From positions 43,256-107,255 of the forward strand of contig NZ_KE007361.1 of assembly GCF_000400735.1 (NCBI RefSeq): a stretch of DNA of 64,000 nucleotides, given 5' to 3'. Positions 41,093-49,995 of this stretch are shown here, one piece after another. Numbering within the stretch: the stretch's first letter is position 1; every line of letters starts with the position of its first letter. The notes beneath the pieces are model-generated. The model was given only the letters and a program-made list of their open reading frames with translations, made no database searches and was not told where the DNA came from. Source of the stretch: Acinetobacter tandoii DSM 14970 = CIP 107469. GTDB taxonomy: Bacteria; Pseudomonadota; Gammaproteobacteria; Pseudomonadales; Moraxellaceae. A program made the position numbers and the translations under genes.

Positions 41093-41371
41093 ATGACAGT
41101 TTATTCTGTAAGTTATGACTTAAATAAAGAAGGTCAAAATTACAAAGATTTAATCGCTGAGATTAAAAGTTTCAACGGTTATTGCAAGGTAATGGATTCA
41201 TATTGGTTTGTTTGTTCTAAAGGTAATGCTTCCGCAGTATCAGAAAGACTTAAAAAACATATGGATAACAATGACTCTTTATTAGTTATGGAAACCTCTA
41301 CCAATCGACAAGGTTGGTTAAATAAAGATATCTGGGAATGGCTGAAGCAGCATCAGACTACTTCAGTTTAG
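41093..41371 (+). CDS. Cas2/SinR-like ferredoxin-fold protein
   Basis: A 92-residue protein MTVYSVSYDLNKEGQNYKDL, with the beta-alpha-beta start and YDL motif seen in Cas2/VapD-like and 'SinR' family proteins. There is no CRISPR array or other cas gene in the window, so a housekeeping or orphan role is more likely than adaptation. It lies alone between nrdA and nrdB with an AGG-type Shine-Dalgarno (GAGGTAAAGCAAA). Function unknown. Confidence 0.65.
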   Translation: MTVYSVSYDLNKEGQNYKDLIAEIKSFNGYCKVMDSYWFVCSKGNASAVSERLKKHMDNNDSLLVMETSTNRQGWLNKDIWEWLKQHQTTSV

Positions 41372-41393
41372 TCCAGATAAAAAGGAAAATACC

Positions 41394-41522
41394 ATGCTCC
41401 ATATGACTCATAACTACCTGTTAGGACTCGCGGTTTTGGTCTTTTCCTTTGTTTTCTTTTACGTGCCAATGGTCTACGCATTTGTAGCCATTCGCAATCA
41501 ACAGCGTAAGCAAAATAAGTAG
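41394..41522 (+). CDS. small single-span membrane peptide (42 aa)
   Basis: MLHMTHNYLLGLAVLVFSFV continues to one hydrophobic helix (about residues 8-34) and a basic end RNQQRKQNK. AAGGA lies 8 bases before the ATG. It follows the Cas2-like gene by 22 bp, so the two are probably co-transcribed. Not recognised. Confidence 0.6.
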   Translation: MLHMTHNYLLGLAVLVFSFVFFYVPMVYAFVAIRNQQRKQNK

Positions 41523-41570
41523 TGGGGACACTTGCTCTACCGAACAAAATTAGAGCATTTATCGACAAAA

Positions 41571-41603
41571 CTTAATTTTGCTTACACAAATTAAGCGTAT
41601 AGT
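41571..41603 (+). promoter_or_regulatory. nrdB: palindrome and -10 upstream of nrdB
   Basis: Arms CTTAATTT and AAATTAAG enclose nine bases, followed by TATAGT (41598-41603). This suggests nrdB has its own promoter inside the long nrdA-nrdB gap, with a possible operator. Confidence 0.4.
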
Positions 41604-41665
41604 AGGACATCTTCTTAGTTGAGATGTCTTCATAAAAGATATAAAGCAACGAAGAGAGAATTGAT

Positions 41666-42949
41666 ATGTCTATCCTAAGTTGGGACGATTTAGAAGATGA
41701 TTCGCAAAAACCGGCTGCACCTGAGCACAAGTCTGCGCCCGTCGAACCGCAAAAAGCGCCTGCTGCGCCGTTGGTATCTGATGCAGAGCAACCACAGAAG
41801 AATGTGGCAGCTCCACAATCCGCTGGAACCCGTTCAGTGCGATCAACAGATCCAGCCGATCCGTTGGCAAGAGCATCTAACGCTCTAGAAACCTTAGACG
41901 TTGCGCCTGGTCTTGAAGAGCTTGAGATGGGTGCTCAGCGTGTACAAGTTGATGATAAAGCTATGATTAACTGTCGTGCTGACTTGAACCAACTTGTACC
42001 GTTCAAATACGAATGGGCGTGGCAGAAATATCTAGACGGTTGTGCAAACCACTGGATGCCTCAAGAAGTCAACATGAACCACGACATCGCGCTTTGGAAG
42101 TCTGAAAATGGCTTAACCGAAGATGAGCGTACCATTGTTATGCGTTCTTTAGGTTTCTTCTCGACTGCGGATTCATTGGTTGCAAACAACTTGGTATTGG
42201 CAATTTACCGCCACATTACCAACCCAGAATGCCGTCAGTACATCTTACGTCAAGCATTTGAAGAAGCGATTCATACTCATGCTTACCAATACTGTATCGA
42301 ATCTTTAGGCATGGATGAAGGCGAAGTCTTTAACATGTACCGTGAGGTTCCATCTGTAGCGCGTAAAGCAGCGTGGGGCTTAAAGTATACTCAATCTTTA
42401 AGTGATCCTTCTTTCAAAACAGGTACACCTGAAAACGACCAAATTTTGCTGCGCAACTTGATCGCGTTCTACTGCGTACTTGAAGGGATTTTCTTCTACT
42501 GCGGTTTCAGCCAAATTTTGTCAATGGGTCGTCGTAACAAGATGAACGGTGTTGCAGAGCAATTCCAATACATCTTGCGTGATGAATCGATGCACTTGAA
42601 CTTTGGTATCGATATGATTAACCAAATCAAGATTGAAAACCCACATCTTTGGACGGCAGAATTCCAAGAAGAAATCATTCAGATGATTCTTGAAGGCACT
42701 ATGCTTGAAATCGAATACGCTCGTGACACCATGCCACGTGGTGTATTGGGCATGAATGCTGCAATGATGGAAGAATACTTGAAGTTTATCTGTAACCGTC
42801 GTTTAAGCCAGTTAGGCTTACCTGAACAATTTGCTGGTGTGAATAACCCATTCCAGTGGATGTCTGAAATGATGGACTTACGCAAAGAGAAGAACTTCTT
42901 TGAAACGCGTGTGACAGATTATCAGACTGGCGGTGCGTTAAGCTGGTAA
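41666..42949 (+). CDS. nrdB: class Ia ribonucleotide reductase, beta subunit
   Basis: A 427-residue di-iron tyrosyl-radical subunit. The ligand motifs [12 protein letters not shown] and [12 protein letters not shown] are intact, and the C-terminus ([10 protein letters not shown]) is the tail docking into NrdA. It has an N-terminal Pro/Ala-rich extension (about residues 10-65) absent from E. coli NrdB. The stop codon is 6 bp from the transposon end; its natural terminator now lies 17 kb away at 60017. Confidence 0.96.
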   Translation: MSILSWDDLEDDSQKPAAPEHKSAPVEPQKAPAAPLVSDAEQPQKNVAAPQSAGTRSVRSTDPADPLARASNALETLDVAPGLEELEMGAQRVQVDDKAMINCRADLNQLVPFKYEWAWQKYLDGCANHWMPQEVNMNHDIALWKSENGLTEDERTIVMRSLGFFSTADSLVANNLVLAIYRHITNPECRQYILRQAFEEAIHTHAYQYCIESLGMDEGEVFNMYREVPSVARKAAWGLKYTQSLSDPSFKTGTPENDQILLRNLIAFYCVLEGIFFYCGFSQILSMGRRNKMNGVAEQFQYILRDESMHLNFGIDMINQIKIENPHLWTAEFQEEIIQMILEGTMLEIEYARDTMPRGVLGMNAAMMEEYLKFICNRRLSQLGLPEQFAGVNNPFQWMSEMMDLRKEKNFFETRVTDYQTGGALSW

Positions 42950-42950
42950 T

Positions 42951-42955
42951 TAATT
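42951..42955 (+). repeat. target-site duplication, nrdB-side copy
   Basis: TAATT immediately before the terminal inverted repeat; the same five bases follow the other end at 60008-60012. Five-base duplications are the Tn7-family rule. Confidence 0.75.
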
Positions 42956-42960
42956 CGTCA

Positions 42961-43024
42961 CGCGACACATTGTTTGTCATTTGCGACGCATAGTTTGTCA
43001 TTGAACGACACATTGTTTGTCATT
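42961..43024 (+). repeat. three contiguous TnsB-site repeats at the nrdB-proximal end
   Basis: Three head-to-tail units at 42961-42981, 42982-43002 and 43003-43024. They share the pattern CGACrCATwGTTTGTCATT with almost no spacer. Dense, contiguous sites next to the target gene resemble the right end of Tn7. Confidence 0.85.
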
Positions 43025-43025
43025 G

Positions 43026-43056
43026 AAAAAATAGAGCCTAATAGCTCTATTTTTTC
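43026..43056. terminator. terminator just inside the transposon end
   Basis: AAAAAATAGAGC and GCTCTATTTTTT arms around six bases, symmetric and followed by T's on both strands. It would stop nrdB read-through into the element and serve in place of the displaced terminator. Confidence 0.75.
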
Positions 43057-43274
43057 TTATATAACCTAAATTTTAGTTTCTATATATTTACGTGATACAA
43101 CAAAATAGACCATTTAAAAAAACCAGCTAGTCTTAGTGGTTCAGTTTCTATTTAAAATTAGTAACTAAATATGAATCAATTATAAAAACAATAAATTACA
43201 GATAGATATAAAAAAAATAAAGGGATAAAATATATACAAATTCAAAATATACTATTATTTGAGTAAATATTTAA
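43057..43274. other. AT-rich leader of the NTPase gene
   Basis: About 220 bp, very AT-rich, with no gene. Presumably contains the promoter of the large NTPase gene. No clear Shine-Dalgarno precedes its ATG. Confidence 0.3.
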
Positions 43275-46200
43275 ATGTCAAAAGATAAACGCAAAAAAAT
43301 CTGGAATGAAATAAAAATAACTTATGCAAAAATTAAAGAAATTCATTCAGCACCTCAAATAACTTCTACAGATCAATATTTGTCTTTAATACCAATTACT
43401 AACGCAGATGAAGATAACGCTTATTCTGATATGCTCAAATTTGCATTATCACAGAATAAAACTAACAACATTGCTATAACTGGGCCATATGGTTCAGGTA
43501 AGAGTAGTGTTTTACAAACTTTTCAAAAAAAGAATCCACAATGGAAATACTTAAATATTTCGTTAGCGACATTTAAAGATGATTTAGAAGTAGAAAATGC
43601 TAATAGTAAAGAAATTGAAATTGAAGCTATAGAAAAAAGCATACTACAACAACTCTTTTATTCAGTCGATCAAAAAACATTACCCCGCTCTCGACTAAAG
43701 CGAATCGTAACTGTTAAAACTAGAGAGCTAATTACCAATACACTTTTTATTTTCCTATGGGCTTTTCTAACACTATTTGTATTTTTTCCACAAAGTATTT
43801 TTTTTGATAAGTTTAGTATATTGGCTAGTTCAGACCAACTGGCTATAACAACCGCTTCATTATTATTCTTATTATTCTGCATCGTTGGATTATTTACTGG
43901 AATAAAATATATTGAAAAGCTTAAAGAGCTTAAACTAAAATTTCAAGATACTGAAATCACATTAAATAATGACCAAGTAGAGTCCATATTAAATAAGCAT
44001 TTAGATGAAATTTTATATTTCTTTGAAAGAACAGATTTCGATGTAATCGTAATTGAAGATCTAGACCGCTTTGAAAATTCTGAAATTTTTATTCGACTAA
44101 GAGAGCTCAATACCCTTATTAACAATTCGAAGCAAGTAAACCGTCCTATAGTATTTTTATACGCTATTAGAGACAACATGTTCAAAGATAAAGATCGATC
44201 TAAGTTTTTCGATTTTATCATCCCAATTATTCCTGTCATAAACCCAACAAATGCTTATGATTTAATTCGAAAAAACTATATTAACGAAGAAAATGATAGT
44301 CAACTACATAAAGAAATTGAAGATATATTCCTACATCAGGTCTCACTCTATTTTGATGATATGAGACTTGTAACCAATATTTTTAATGAGTTTAGAATCT
44401 ATATTCAAAAACTTAAAAATCCAAATCTAAATAAAAATAAATTACTTGCTTTAATTATTTATAAAAACTACTACCCTGCCGAATTTGCAAACCTACACTC
44501 TAATAAAGGTGAAATATATGAAATTTTTACAATAAAAAAGAAAAATATTATTTCAAATCAATTAGAAAAGATTAAACATGAAATTGTCGCTTTGGATAAG
44601 AAAATTCAAGAATCCCAATTAGAAAAAATTCAAACCATCACAGAATTAAGAAAATTATATATTTATGAAATTCTTAGCAGGATGCCTATTGTCAAAAATT
44701 TTAATCGTTCTGGCTATAGTATACAGCATAGCCAAATTTCTTATTTAATAAAGTTAAAAGCTGACAGCTTGGATCTTGATCACCAGAATCTCACAAGTGA
44801 TGAAAACTTCGAAGTTATTCAGAATTCCAAAAAACTGGAATGGAATGTTGAAATTCAAAATAATGATCAATATATGCGCTGTGAAATTACAAATATTGAA
44901 GATACTAAATTTACTTTCCAAACAATTGAAAACATAGTTAACCTTACGATTTCATATAAAGAAAGAGAAAATAGAATTAAAAATAGTGAAACAACGAATC
45001 GTGGAAAATTATTGGAGGAAAAGCAAGATTTAGTTAATCAAAGAAATTATCTTAAGCAAAATATATTAAAAGAGTTACTCACTATATACTCAAGTGAGGA
45101 ATTCTTTGAATCTGACAGACATCCACCTCTACTTCAATTTTTAGTTAGAGAAGGTTACATAGACGAGCACTATTCTGACTATATTTCATTCTTTATTGAT
45201 AGTGTAATAAATATTACTGAAAGAGACTATGCTCAAAGTGTTATAAACCACATAAATTCAGATTTTGATATAACTTTAACTAATGTAGAAAAAATATTAG
45301 AAAAATATTTAACACCTAGACAATTTTTACATACAAGCATTCTTAATTTTAGTTTAGTAGATTTCATTCTTGAAAATCATGATAAATTCAATGATCATTA
45401 TAATAATTTATTCCAATTATTATCAAATCTGGATGAGCGTTCAATTCAATTTATTTTCGAATATATCGATAGAGAAAAAAACTTACCCCTATTCATTAAT
45501 CAAATAGTTAAAAGCTGGCAGAGTTTTTTTGAGCATATTCATACATCAATGGCAGCTGAAAAAGTTGAAAGCTATCTTCTGCTGATATTGAAAAATTTAA
45601 AAAAAGAAAATATTCCTTTACTTAACAAAGATGAAATTCTAAAAAACTATTTATCTTCTAAAAGTAATTTTATCGAATATATCAAACATGCCTATAGTAC
45701 TGAGCAAGAAATTCTTAATTTTCTACGGCTTATTAAACCTGTATTCGAGTATTTAGATTGTAATAATCAAAATGATGTAAGTATATTTAATGAAATATGT
45801 AGAAATGAATATTTTGAATTTAATGAAAAAATGATATTACAAATTATATATATAAATAATGAAGATCAAAAAATTGATGAAATCCAAGATATTTTTGCTT
45901 CAAAACCTTATGGATTTTTACAAGACTTTGCAGCAGACTACTTGAAAAAACAGGTAGACCAATCAATCAATCATTTCTTTGAAGAGGTGTATATTTCATC
46001 GTCTGAAAATCTAAGTGAAAACTCAGATAATTTCATCAAATTAATTAATAATGAAGATTTAGATAATACTCATAAAGAATGGTTAATTGAAAACAATGAA
46101 GTTCAAATTGACTTAATTTCCTATATTCGCGAAGCCCAATTCTGGAAACCAATTTTAGCTAAGAACAAAGTAAAACCTAGCTGGGATCCTTTGATTTCAT

Positions 46201-47054
46201 ATTATCAATATAATGACTGCACTTTGGATGAAGTAATTTTTAACTATATTAATGAAAATAATATATTGCTAAAAGAACAAGAAATCTCAGCTTCTGAAAG
46301 TAAAATAAATATTCCTGATATTACTGAACAATTTGAAGTTGGACTTCTAGAATCGGACTCTTTGTCTGAAACTGCTTACAAAGCAGTAATTTCCTCAAGA
46401 ATGTTCAATCATGATTCGCTTAATCTTTTAGATTTATCTAAATCAAAGATTTCTCTCTTGATCAATGAAAAAGTACTTTCATTAACTTCTGAAAATATTG
46501 AAAATTTGCGTAAAATATCTACTGATTACATCAGAGACATTTTTGTCCAAAATTTAAGTACAGACTGTACAGAGCTCAATGACGAAATAATTTTAGAAAA
46601 CGACGAATATGAATTACTTCTTCAATCATCAGAACTCACACATGAGCAAAAACTGATAATCGTTAAAAAACTTGGAATTGATTTTTATCAAGAATCAAAT
46701 GTTCAAAACATAATTAATCAAATTTTCAAAGCTAATAAGCTATGTATTCCAGTAGATTACATTAATAGCTTCTTTGAAAAAACATATTCAACTCAGACTA
46801 GACTTAAACTGCTAATTTCTGAAATTTCTAATCTAGATCACTCCAACATTTCTTCTTTGTTAAATATGTTAGATGAACCATACAGATCGATTCCTACAGC
46901 AGGTAATCATACGTTAAGCTATAGCGAAGAAAATTATGATCTAACTGAAGCTCTTAAGAAAATTGGTTATATAAATCGACACAGAATACATGAAAAAAAA
47001 TCATTTCTTGGAGTAAAGTCTAAATCTAATATAACTTTTACAACAAAAGCATAA
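43275..47054 (+). CDS. YobI/KAP-like membrane P-loop NTPase (1259 aa)
   Basis: A large NTPase. Walker A GPYGSGKSS is at residues 70-78, and two adjacent membrane helices (about 150-172 and 190-212) are inserted between the Walker A and Walker B regions, as in KAP-type ATPases. The Walker B region is VIVIEDLDRFENSE (about 257-270). The remaining about 900 residues are helical and repetitive with coiled-coil stretches (about 430-470, 560-610). This agrees with YobI-type NTPases, often found in bacterial defence loci. It is the first cargo gene after the nrdB-proximal end. The coding sequence is very AT-rich. A role in phage defence is inferred from family and context. Confidence 0.72.
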   Translation: MSKDKRKKIWNEIKITYAKIKEIHSAPQITSTDQYLSLIPITNADEDNAYSDMLKFALSQNKTNNIAITGPYGSGKSSVLQTFQKKNPQWKYLNISLATFKDDLEVENANSKEIEIEAIEKSILQQLFYSVDQKTLPRSRLKRIVTVKTRELITNTLFIFLWAFLTLFVFFPQSIFFDKFSILASSDQLAITTASLLFLLFCIVGLFTGIKYIEKLKELKLKFQDTEITLNNDQVESILNKHLDEILYFFERTDFDVIVIEDLDRFENSEIFIRLRELNTLINNSKQVNRPIVFLYAIRDNMFKDKDRSKFFDFIIPIIPVINPTNAYDLIRKNYINEENDSQLHKEIEDIFLHQVSLYFDDMRLVTNIFNEFRIYIQKLKNPNLNKNKLLALIIYKNYYPAEFANLHSNKGEIYEIFTIKKKNIISNQLEKIKHEIVALDKKIQESQLEKIQTITELRKLYIYEILSRMPIVKNFNRSGYSIQHSQISYLIKLKADSLDLDHQNLTSDENFEVIQNSKKLEWNVEIQNNDQYMRCEITNIEDTKFTFQTIENIVNLTISYKERENRIKNSETTNRGKLLEEKQDLVNQRNYLKQNILKELLTIYSSEEFFESDRHPPLLQFLVREGYIDEHYSDYISFFIDSVINITERDYAQSVINHINSDFDITLTNVEKILEKYLTPRQFLHTSILNFSLVDFILENHDKFNDHYNNLFQLLSNLDERSIQFIFEYIDREKNLPLFINQIVKSWQSFFEHIHTSMAAEKVESYLLLILKNLKKENIPLLNKDEILKNYLSSKSNFIEYIKHAYSTEQEILNFLRLIKPVFEYLDCNNQNDVSIFNEICRNEYFEFNEKMILQIIYINNEDQKIDEIQDIFASKPYGFLQDFAADYLKKQVDQSINHFFEEVYISSSENLSENSDNFIKLINNEDLDNTHKEWLIENNEVQIDLISYIREAQFWKPILAKNKVKPSWDPLISYYQYNDCTLDEVIFNYINENNILLKEQEISASESKINIPDITEQFEVGLLESDSLSETAYKAVISSRMFNHDSLNLLDLSKSKISLLINEKVLSLTSENIENLRKISTDYIRDIFVQNLSTDCTELNDEIILENDEYELLLQSSELTHEQKLIIVKKLGIDFYQESNVQNIINQIFKANKLCIPVDYINSFFEKTYSTQTRLKLLISEISNLDHSNISSLLNMLDEPYRSIPTAGNHTLSYSEENYDLTEALKKIGYINRHRIHEKKSFLGVKSKSNITFTTKA

Positions 47055-47073
47055 TGTATTTAGTTTGGCTATT

Positions 47074-47322
47074 TTATACTTTCAATGAAATAGCCAAAAT
47101 TTTTTTAAGGTTTAACTCTTCAAATCCTATACTTAAAGCTGTCAACCAATCCATTAACTCTATCACATCAAGTCTTCTTTCCAATATTTCAACTTTGGAA
47201 ACATACGATTGAGGCTTATTCAAAAGACGTGCAAGCTCCACCTGAGTCACATTTTTGGACTCACGAAGTTCTATAAGTTTCTTAATTAGGTCTTGATACC
47301 TAGGATCGTGTATTGAGCGCAT
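47074..47322 (-). CDS. XRE family HTH regulator (82 aa)
   Basis: A single Cro/C1-type domain: LRESKNVTQVELARLLNKPQ followed by SYVSKVEILERRLDVIEL. Ser-Tyr-Val-Ser-Lys is a typical recognition helix. It is divergent from the OrfA-like gene; a perfect palindrome covers its own start codon, implying autorepression. It faces the 3' end of the large NTPase gene. Confidence 0.82.
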   Translation of the reverse strand: MRSIHDPRYQDLIKKLIELRESKNVTQVELARLLNKPQSYVSKVEILERRLDVIELMDWLTALSIGFEELNLKKILAISLKV

Positions 47323-47331
47323 AGCTCAATA
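47311..47331. promoter_or_regulatory. palindrome over the XRE start codon
   Basis: Perfect arms TATTGAGC and GCTCAATA around GCATA; the XRE ATG lies inside. Probable autoregulatory operator. Confidence 0.6.
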
Positions 47332-47344
47332 TCAGTTACAATTA

Positions 47345-47369
47345 AAAATATCCCAAAATAGGATATTTT
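47345..47369. promoter_or_regulatory. second palindrome in the divergent XRE / OrfA-like gap
   Basis: Perfect 9-bp arms AAAATATCC and GGATATTTT around seven bases. Lies between the divergent genes and may be an operator for either promoter. Confidence 0.55.
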
Positions 47370-47439
47370 CATTTAACTCCATCTGTTTATTGATTTTTTT
47401 ATTTTGGATAATGATTGAACGATAGTTTAGGAACTCAAT

Positions 47440-47682
47440 GTGAAACAAAAATATTCTGTAACCCAAATTAATAACATTGTTAAAAAGCATTTAGCTGGTG
47501 CCACTATCGAACAGGTTTGTCTGGAATATCAAATTAGTGTGGCAACTCTCTATCGTTGGAAAGCAAACTATTTAGACGTAAGTGAGCAAATTCTCACCCG
47601 TTTAGATAAGTTAGAGCAGGAAAATCAAGTTTTAAAACAAATGTATGCGGAAGAAAAATTATCTAAGCGTCTAGAAAGGTAG
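47440..47682 (+). CDS. IS3 OrfA-like HTH protein (80 aa)
   Basis: An N-terminal helix-turn-helix of the transposase OrfA type (VKKHLAGATIEQVCLEYQIS...ATLYRWKANY) followed by a leucine-zipper-like coiled coil (LTRLDKLEQENQVLKQMYAEE). GTG start with AGGA upstream. There is no OrfB or IS end nearby, so this is either a domesticated DNA-binding protein or an IS remnant. It is divergent from the XRE gene. Confidence 0.6.
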   Translation: MKQKYSVTQINNIVKKHLAGATIEQVCLEYQISVATLYRWKANYLDVSEQILTRLDKLEQENQVLKQMYAEEKLSKRLER

Positions 47683-47747
47683 AGCTTTTAATGCACCTAT
47701 TCATTTCACGATTCAATAACTCTCGTTAAAAATCTCGAATGTAAATT

Positions 47748-48617
47748 TCAAAGATAATTTGCATTCGAAGCATCCCATATAGCATCTATTGTCAAAATAT
47801 TAGCCCCGTCAAACAGACTTATAACCTGTTTCTCATGCAATAAATCTGATAATACTCTTACACTTTCCTTTCTTGTAATACCCAGCTCACCTTTATCTTC
47901 CATTGATAACAAAAGGTTTATCAAAATTCTGACATTTTTCGAAAAACTATCCACAAAATTTTTACCCAATACTTTCTCTGTTGAGCTAACCAAAGAGAAA
48001 ACATTTGAATTAATTAATGAAATAAAGTGCTCACGATAATTAAAAAATGGAAGTTCAGTACAAATAATAAGTAAAGTCCTATAAATAGACTGACTTAATG
48101 CAGAAGTACACTCTTCTCTTTTAACAGCTAATTTAAAAAAAATTATCTGTGCTGCCAATGCATCCAATCCAGCTAAACACTCTAGCTGGCGTAATTTTCT
48201 TTTAGAGAGGTGCGTGACTAATGCACTCCCACAATCGTATTTGTTAGCTTTATAAAGAATACGTTGGACTTCCCACGATAGATTTCTAAGCTCATCACTT
48301 AATAGCGAATCAATACTAATGGAGTTATTCATTACTTGCCAAAGCGTATGTTTGAGAAGCATAGAGCTGCCTTGTACATGAGATTCTGCTTGGCCTATAA
48401 GCATAGGACTTGGAGTATGTTTACCTAAGCGATAACCTCGCCATTTATTATTATGATAAGCATCACCATGCTTATTTTTATTAAAAGCATCTGGCTCAAT
48501 TACTTTTTCAATTTGATAATCTGAATTTTTAGATAAATTGACCCGGATATACCAATACCATAATGAAACTCGAACGATATCCAACTCACTTCTTTTTTCC
48601 ATTTTTGTATTTTTCAT
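47748..48617 (-). CDS. hypothetical protein (289 aa)
   Basis: A soluble, helical protein beginning MKNTKMEKRSELDIVRVSLW and rich in Leu/Ile/Lys. No catalytic motif or known domain seen. The start is uncertain: ATG at 48617 or the ATG five codons later, neither with a clear Shine-Dalgarno. It stands alone on the minus strand between the OrfA-like gene and the 88-aa gene. It could be a cargo or transposon-core gene of unknown function. Confidence 0.65.
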   Translation of the reverse strand: MKNTKMEKRSELDIVRVSLWYWYIRVNLSKNSDYQIEKVIEPDAFNKNKHGDAYHNNKWRGYRLGKHTPSPMLIGQAESHVQGSSMLLKHTLWQVMNNSISIDSLLSDELRNLSWEVQRILYKANKYDCGSALVTHLSKRKLRQLECLAGLDALAAQIIFFKLAVKREECTSALSQSIYRTLLIICTELPFFNYREHFISLINSNVFSLVSSTEKVLGKNFVDSFSKNVRILINLLLSMEDKGELGITRKESVRVLSDLLHEKQVISLFDGANILTIDAIWDASNANYL

Positions 48618-48781
48618 TTTTTAGTCAATCTCAAAAAAAATCCTAGTTATAGTTATTTATAATTTAAAAACAATAAATTAGAAATTTGTATAGAGTAAAA
48701 GATTGAGCTGTTTTTACTTTCTACACAACTTTTTTTAAAAGATATATGCTTCTGTTGTGACAGGACAATACAAGACACCCT
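48618..48781. other. AT-rich divergent promoter region
   Basis: About 160 bp between the 289-aa gene (minus) and the 88-aa gene (plus), highly AT-rich; no gene. Should hold both promoters. Confidence 0.3.
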
Positions 48782-49048
48782 ATGCAAAACCATTTAATGC
48801 TTGATGCAACAACAATAGAAAAAGAGCTATTTGACCGTTACGGCCCACTAATAGCTGATGATGCTTTAAGAATTGCTTTAGGTTACAAAACTACAGATGC
48901 TTTTCGTCAAGCATTAACACGTAAAACTGTTCCTATTCCTATTTTCACTTTCCCAAATCGTCGTGGAAAATATGCGTTAGTAAAAGATGTTGCTACATGG
49001 CTAGCAAACCAAAGAAACTCATCTTTAGATCCGAACCATAACCACTAA
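48782..49048 (+). CDS. small putative DNA-binding protein (88 aa)
   Basis: Starts MQNHLMLDATTIEKELFD and contains IADDALRIALGYKTTDAFRQ followed by a basic strand pair (PNRRGKYALVKDVATWL). The layout resembles an AlpA/excisionase-like winged HTH. It lies 241 bp before tnsA on the same strand, where a regulator of transposition would fit. No experimentally known relative is recognised. Confidence 0.55.
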   Translation: MQNHLMLDATTIEKELFDRYGPLIADDALRIALGYKTTDAFRQALTRKTVPIPIFTFPNRRGKYALVKDVATWLANQRNSSLDPNHNH

Positions 49049-49289
49049 ATTTTCATTTTTCAAAAAATTATTATGGAGTCATCATGAAAAACTAAACCAA
49101 AAATCAATAAAAAACGGACCCTAAAAAGGATCCGTTCGTGACTTTATATAGAAGCATATAAAGACCTGAGAATCATAGTATCTTCTCTATATCGTCACCA
49201 GTCAAGTAAGTGCTATTCAATAGTAATAGTGCAGATTAACTCATTCTCAAATATCTATTGAGAATAGGATTACTTCTGGATAAACAGAT
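49049..49289. other. leader region of the tns operon
   Basis: About 240 bp without a gene. It holds a hairpin (arms AACGGA 49113-49118 and TCCGTT 49131-49136, no T-run) and a perfect palindrome closer to tnsA. Confidence 0.5.
49243..49265. promoter_or_regulatory. tnsA: palindrome upstream of tnsA
   Basis: Arms ATTCTCAA and TTGAGAAT around seven bases, ending 24 bp before the tnsA ATG. It is a likely operator controlling the transposition genes; the 88-aa protein or XRE protein could bind it. Confidence 0.5.
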
Positions 49290-49994
49290 ATGTCTTATAA
49301 AACAGTTTTTTCAAAAACTGATATTCAAATAAATATCCTTGAACAAATCAGGATTGCATTTGAATCAACAGCAAATGTAGCAGCTACACTTCATGGACAA
49401 CGTAAAATCTATCAAGGTGCTTTTGGCCGTCGAACGTCCCTATTCCCTAGTCAAAAGTGTTGCGGTGCAATACCACTAGAAAGCCGTCTTGAACTGGCTC
49501 ATGCGATCAGTTTAGAACAAAATCCAAACGTCATTAATTATCGATCACAAGCATTAAAAATTTTACTTATCAATGAACAGTATTGTTTTCCAGATTTCTT
49601 GGTTCAAACCAAAGAAGGTGCTTATGAAGTCCATGAAGTCAAACCATCCATTGCATCATTGTCAACTGATGACTTAAACCGCTTTGCGATACTTTCTGAG
49701 CTACTACATTCAATTGATATTACTTTTAAGCTAATAGATCACACAGACTTACCAAGTGAATCAGAAATTTCGCAGCTACTTTACTGGTATCAAAGAGGAC
49801 ATAGATTCAATTGGAACACCCTCGAAATCAATTACGCCTTACGTCACTTAAATTTCGAAAAATTTTATACCTCACAGCAAGTCTACAAAACACTTGAATC
49901 AATAGGTCTTAAACAAGAACTAGCTGATTATTTATTTTTTCATAAAAAAATTAAGCTCCGCTCAGAAAATATGAATAGTCGAAAGGTCTATTAA
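49290..49994 (+). CDS. tnsA: TnsA-like transposase endonuclease
   Basis: A 234-residue PD-(D/E)XK nuclease that, in Tn7, cuts the 5' ends of the transposon. The catalytic pattern is visible: a Glu in SRLELAHAISLE, Asp in CFPDFLVQ and Glu-x-Lys in YEVHEVKPS. The remainder (about 150-234) matches the helical C-terminal part that contacts TnsC. It ends one base before the tnsB start, so translation is coupled. Its presence indicates cut-and-paste transposition rather than the replicative route of Tn5053-type elements lacking it. Confidence 0.88.
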   Translation: MSYKTVFSKTDIQINILEQIRIAFESTANVAATLHGQRKIYQGAFGRRTSLFPSQKCCGAIPLESRLELAHAISLEQNPNVINYRSQALKILLINEQYCFPDFLVQTKEGAYEVHEVKPSIASLSTDDLNRFAILSELLHSIDITFKLIDHTDLPSESEISQLLYWYQRGHRFNWNTLEINYALRHLNFEKFYTSQQVYKTLESIGLKQELADYLFFHKKIKLRSENMNSRKVY

Positions 49995-49995
49995 T

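Noticed and set aside
41093..41371. cas2 gene implying a CRISPR locus
   Set aside because: No array, cas1 or other cas genes in the window; an orphan Cas2/SinR-like fold is more likely.
42961..43024. Short direct repeats that could suggest a CRISPR array
   Set aside because: Units are contiguous with no unique spacers, sit at a transposon terminus, and recur inverted at the other end, so they are transposase sites.
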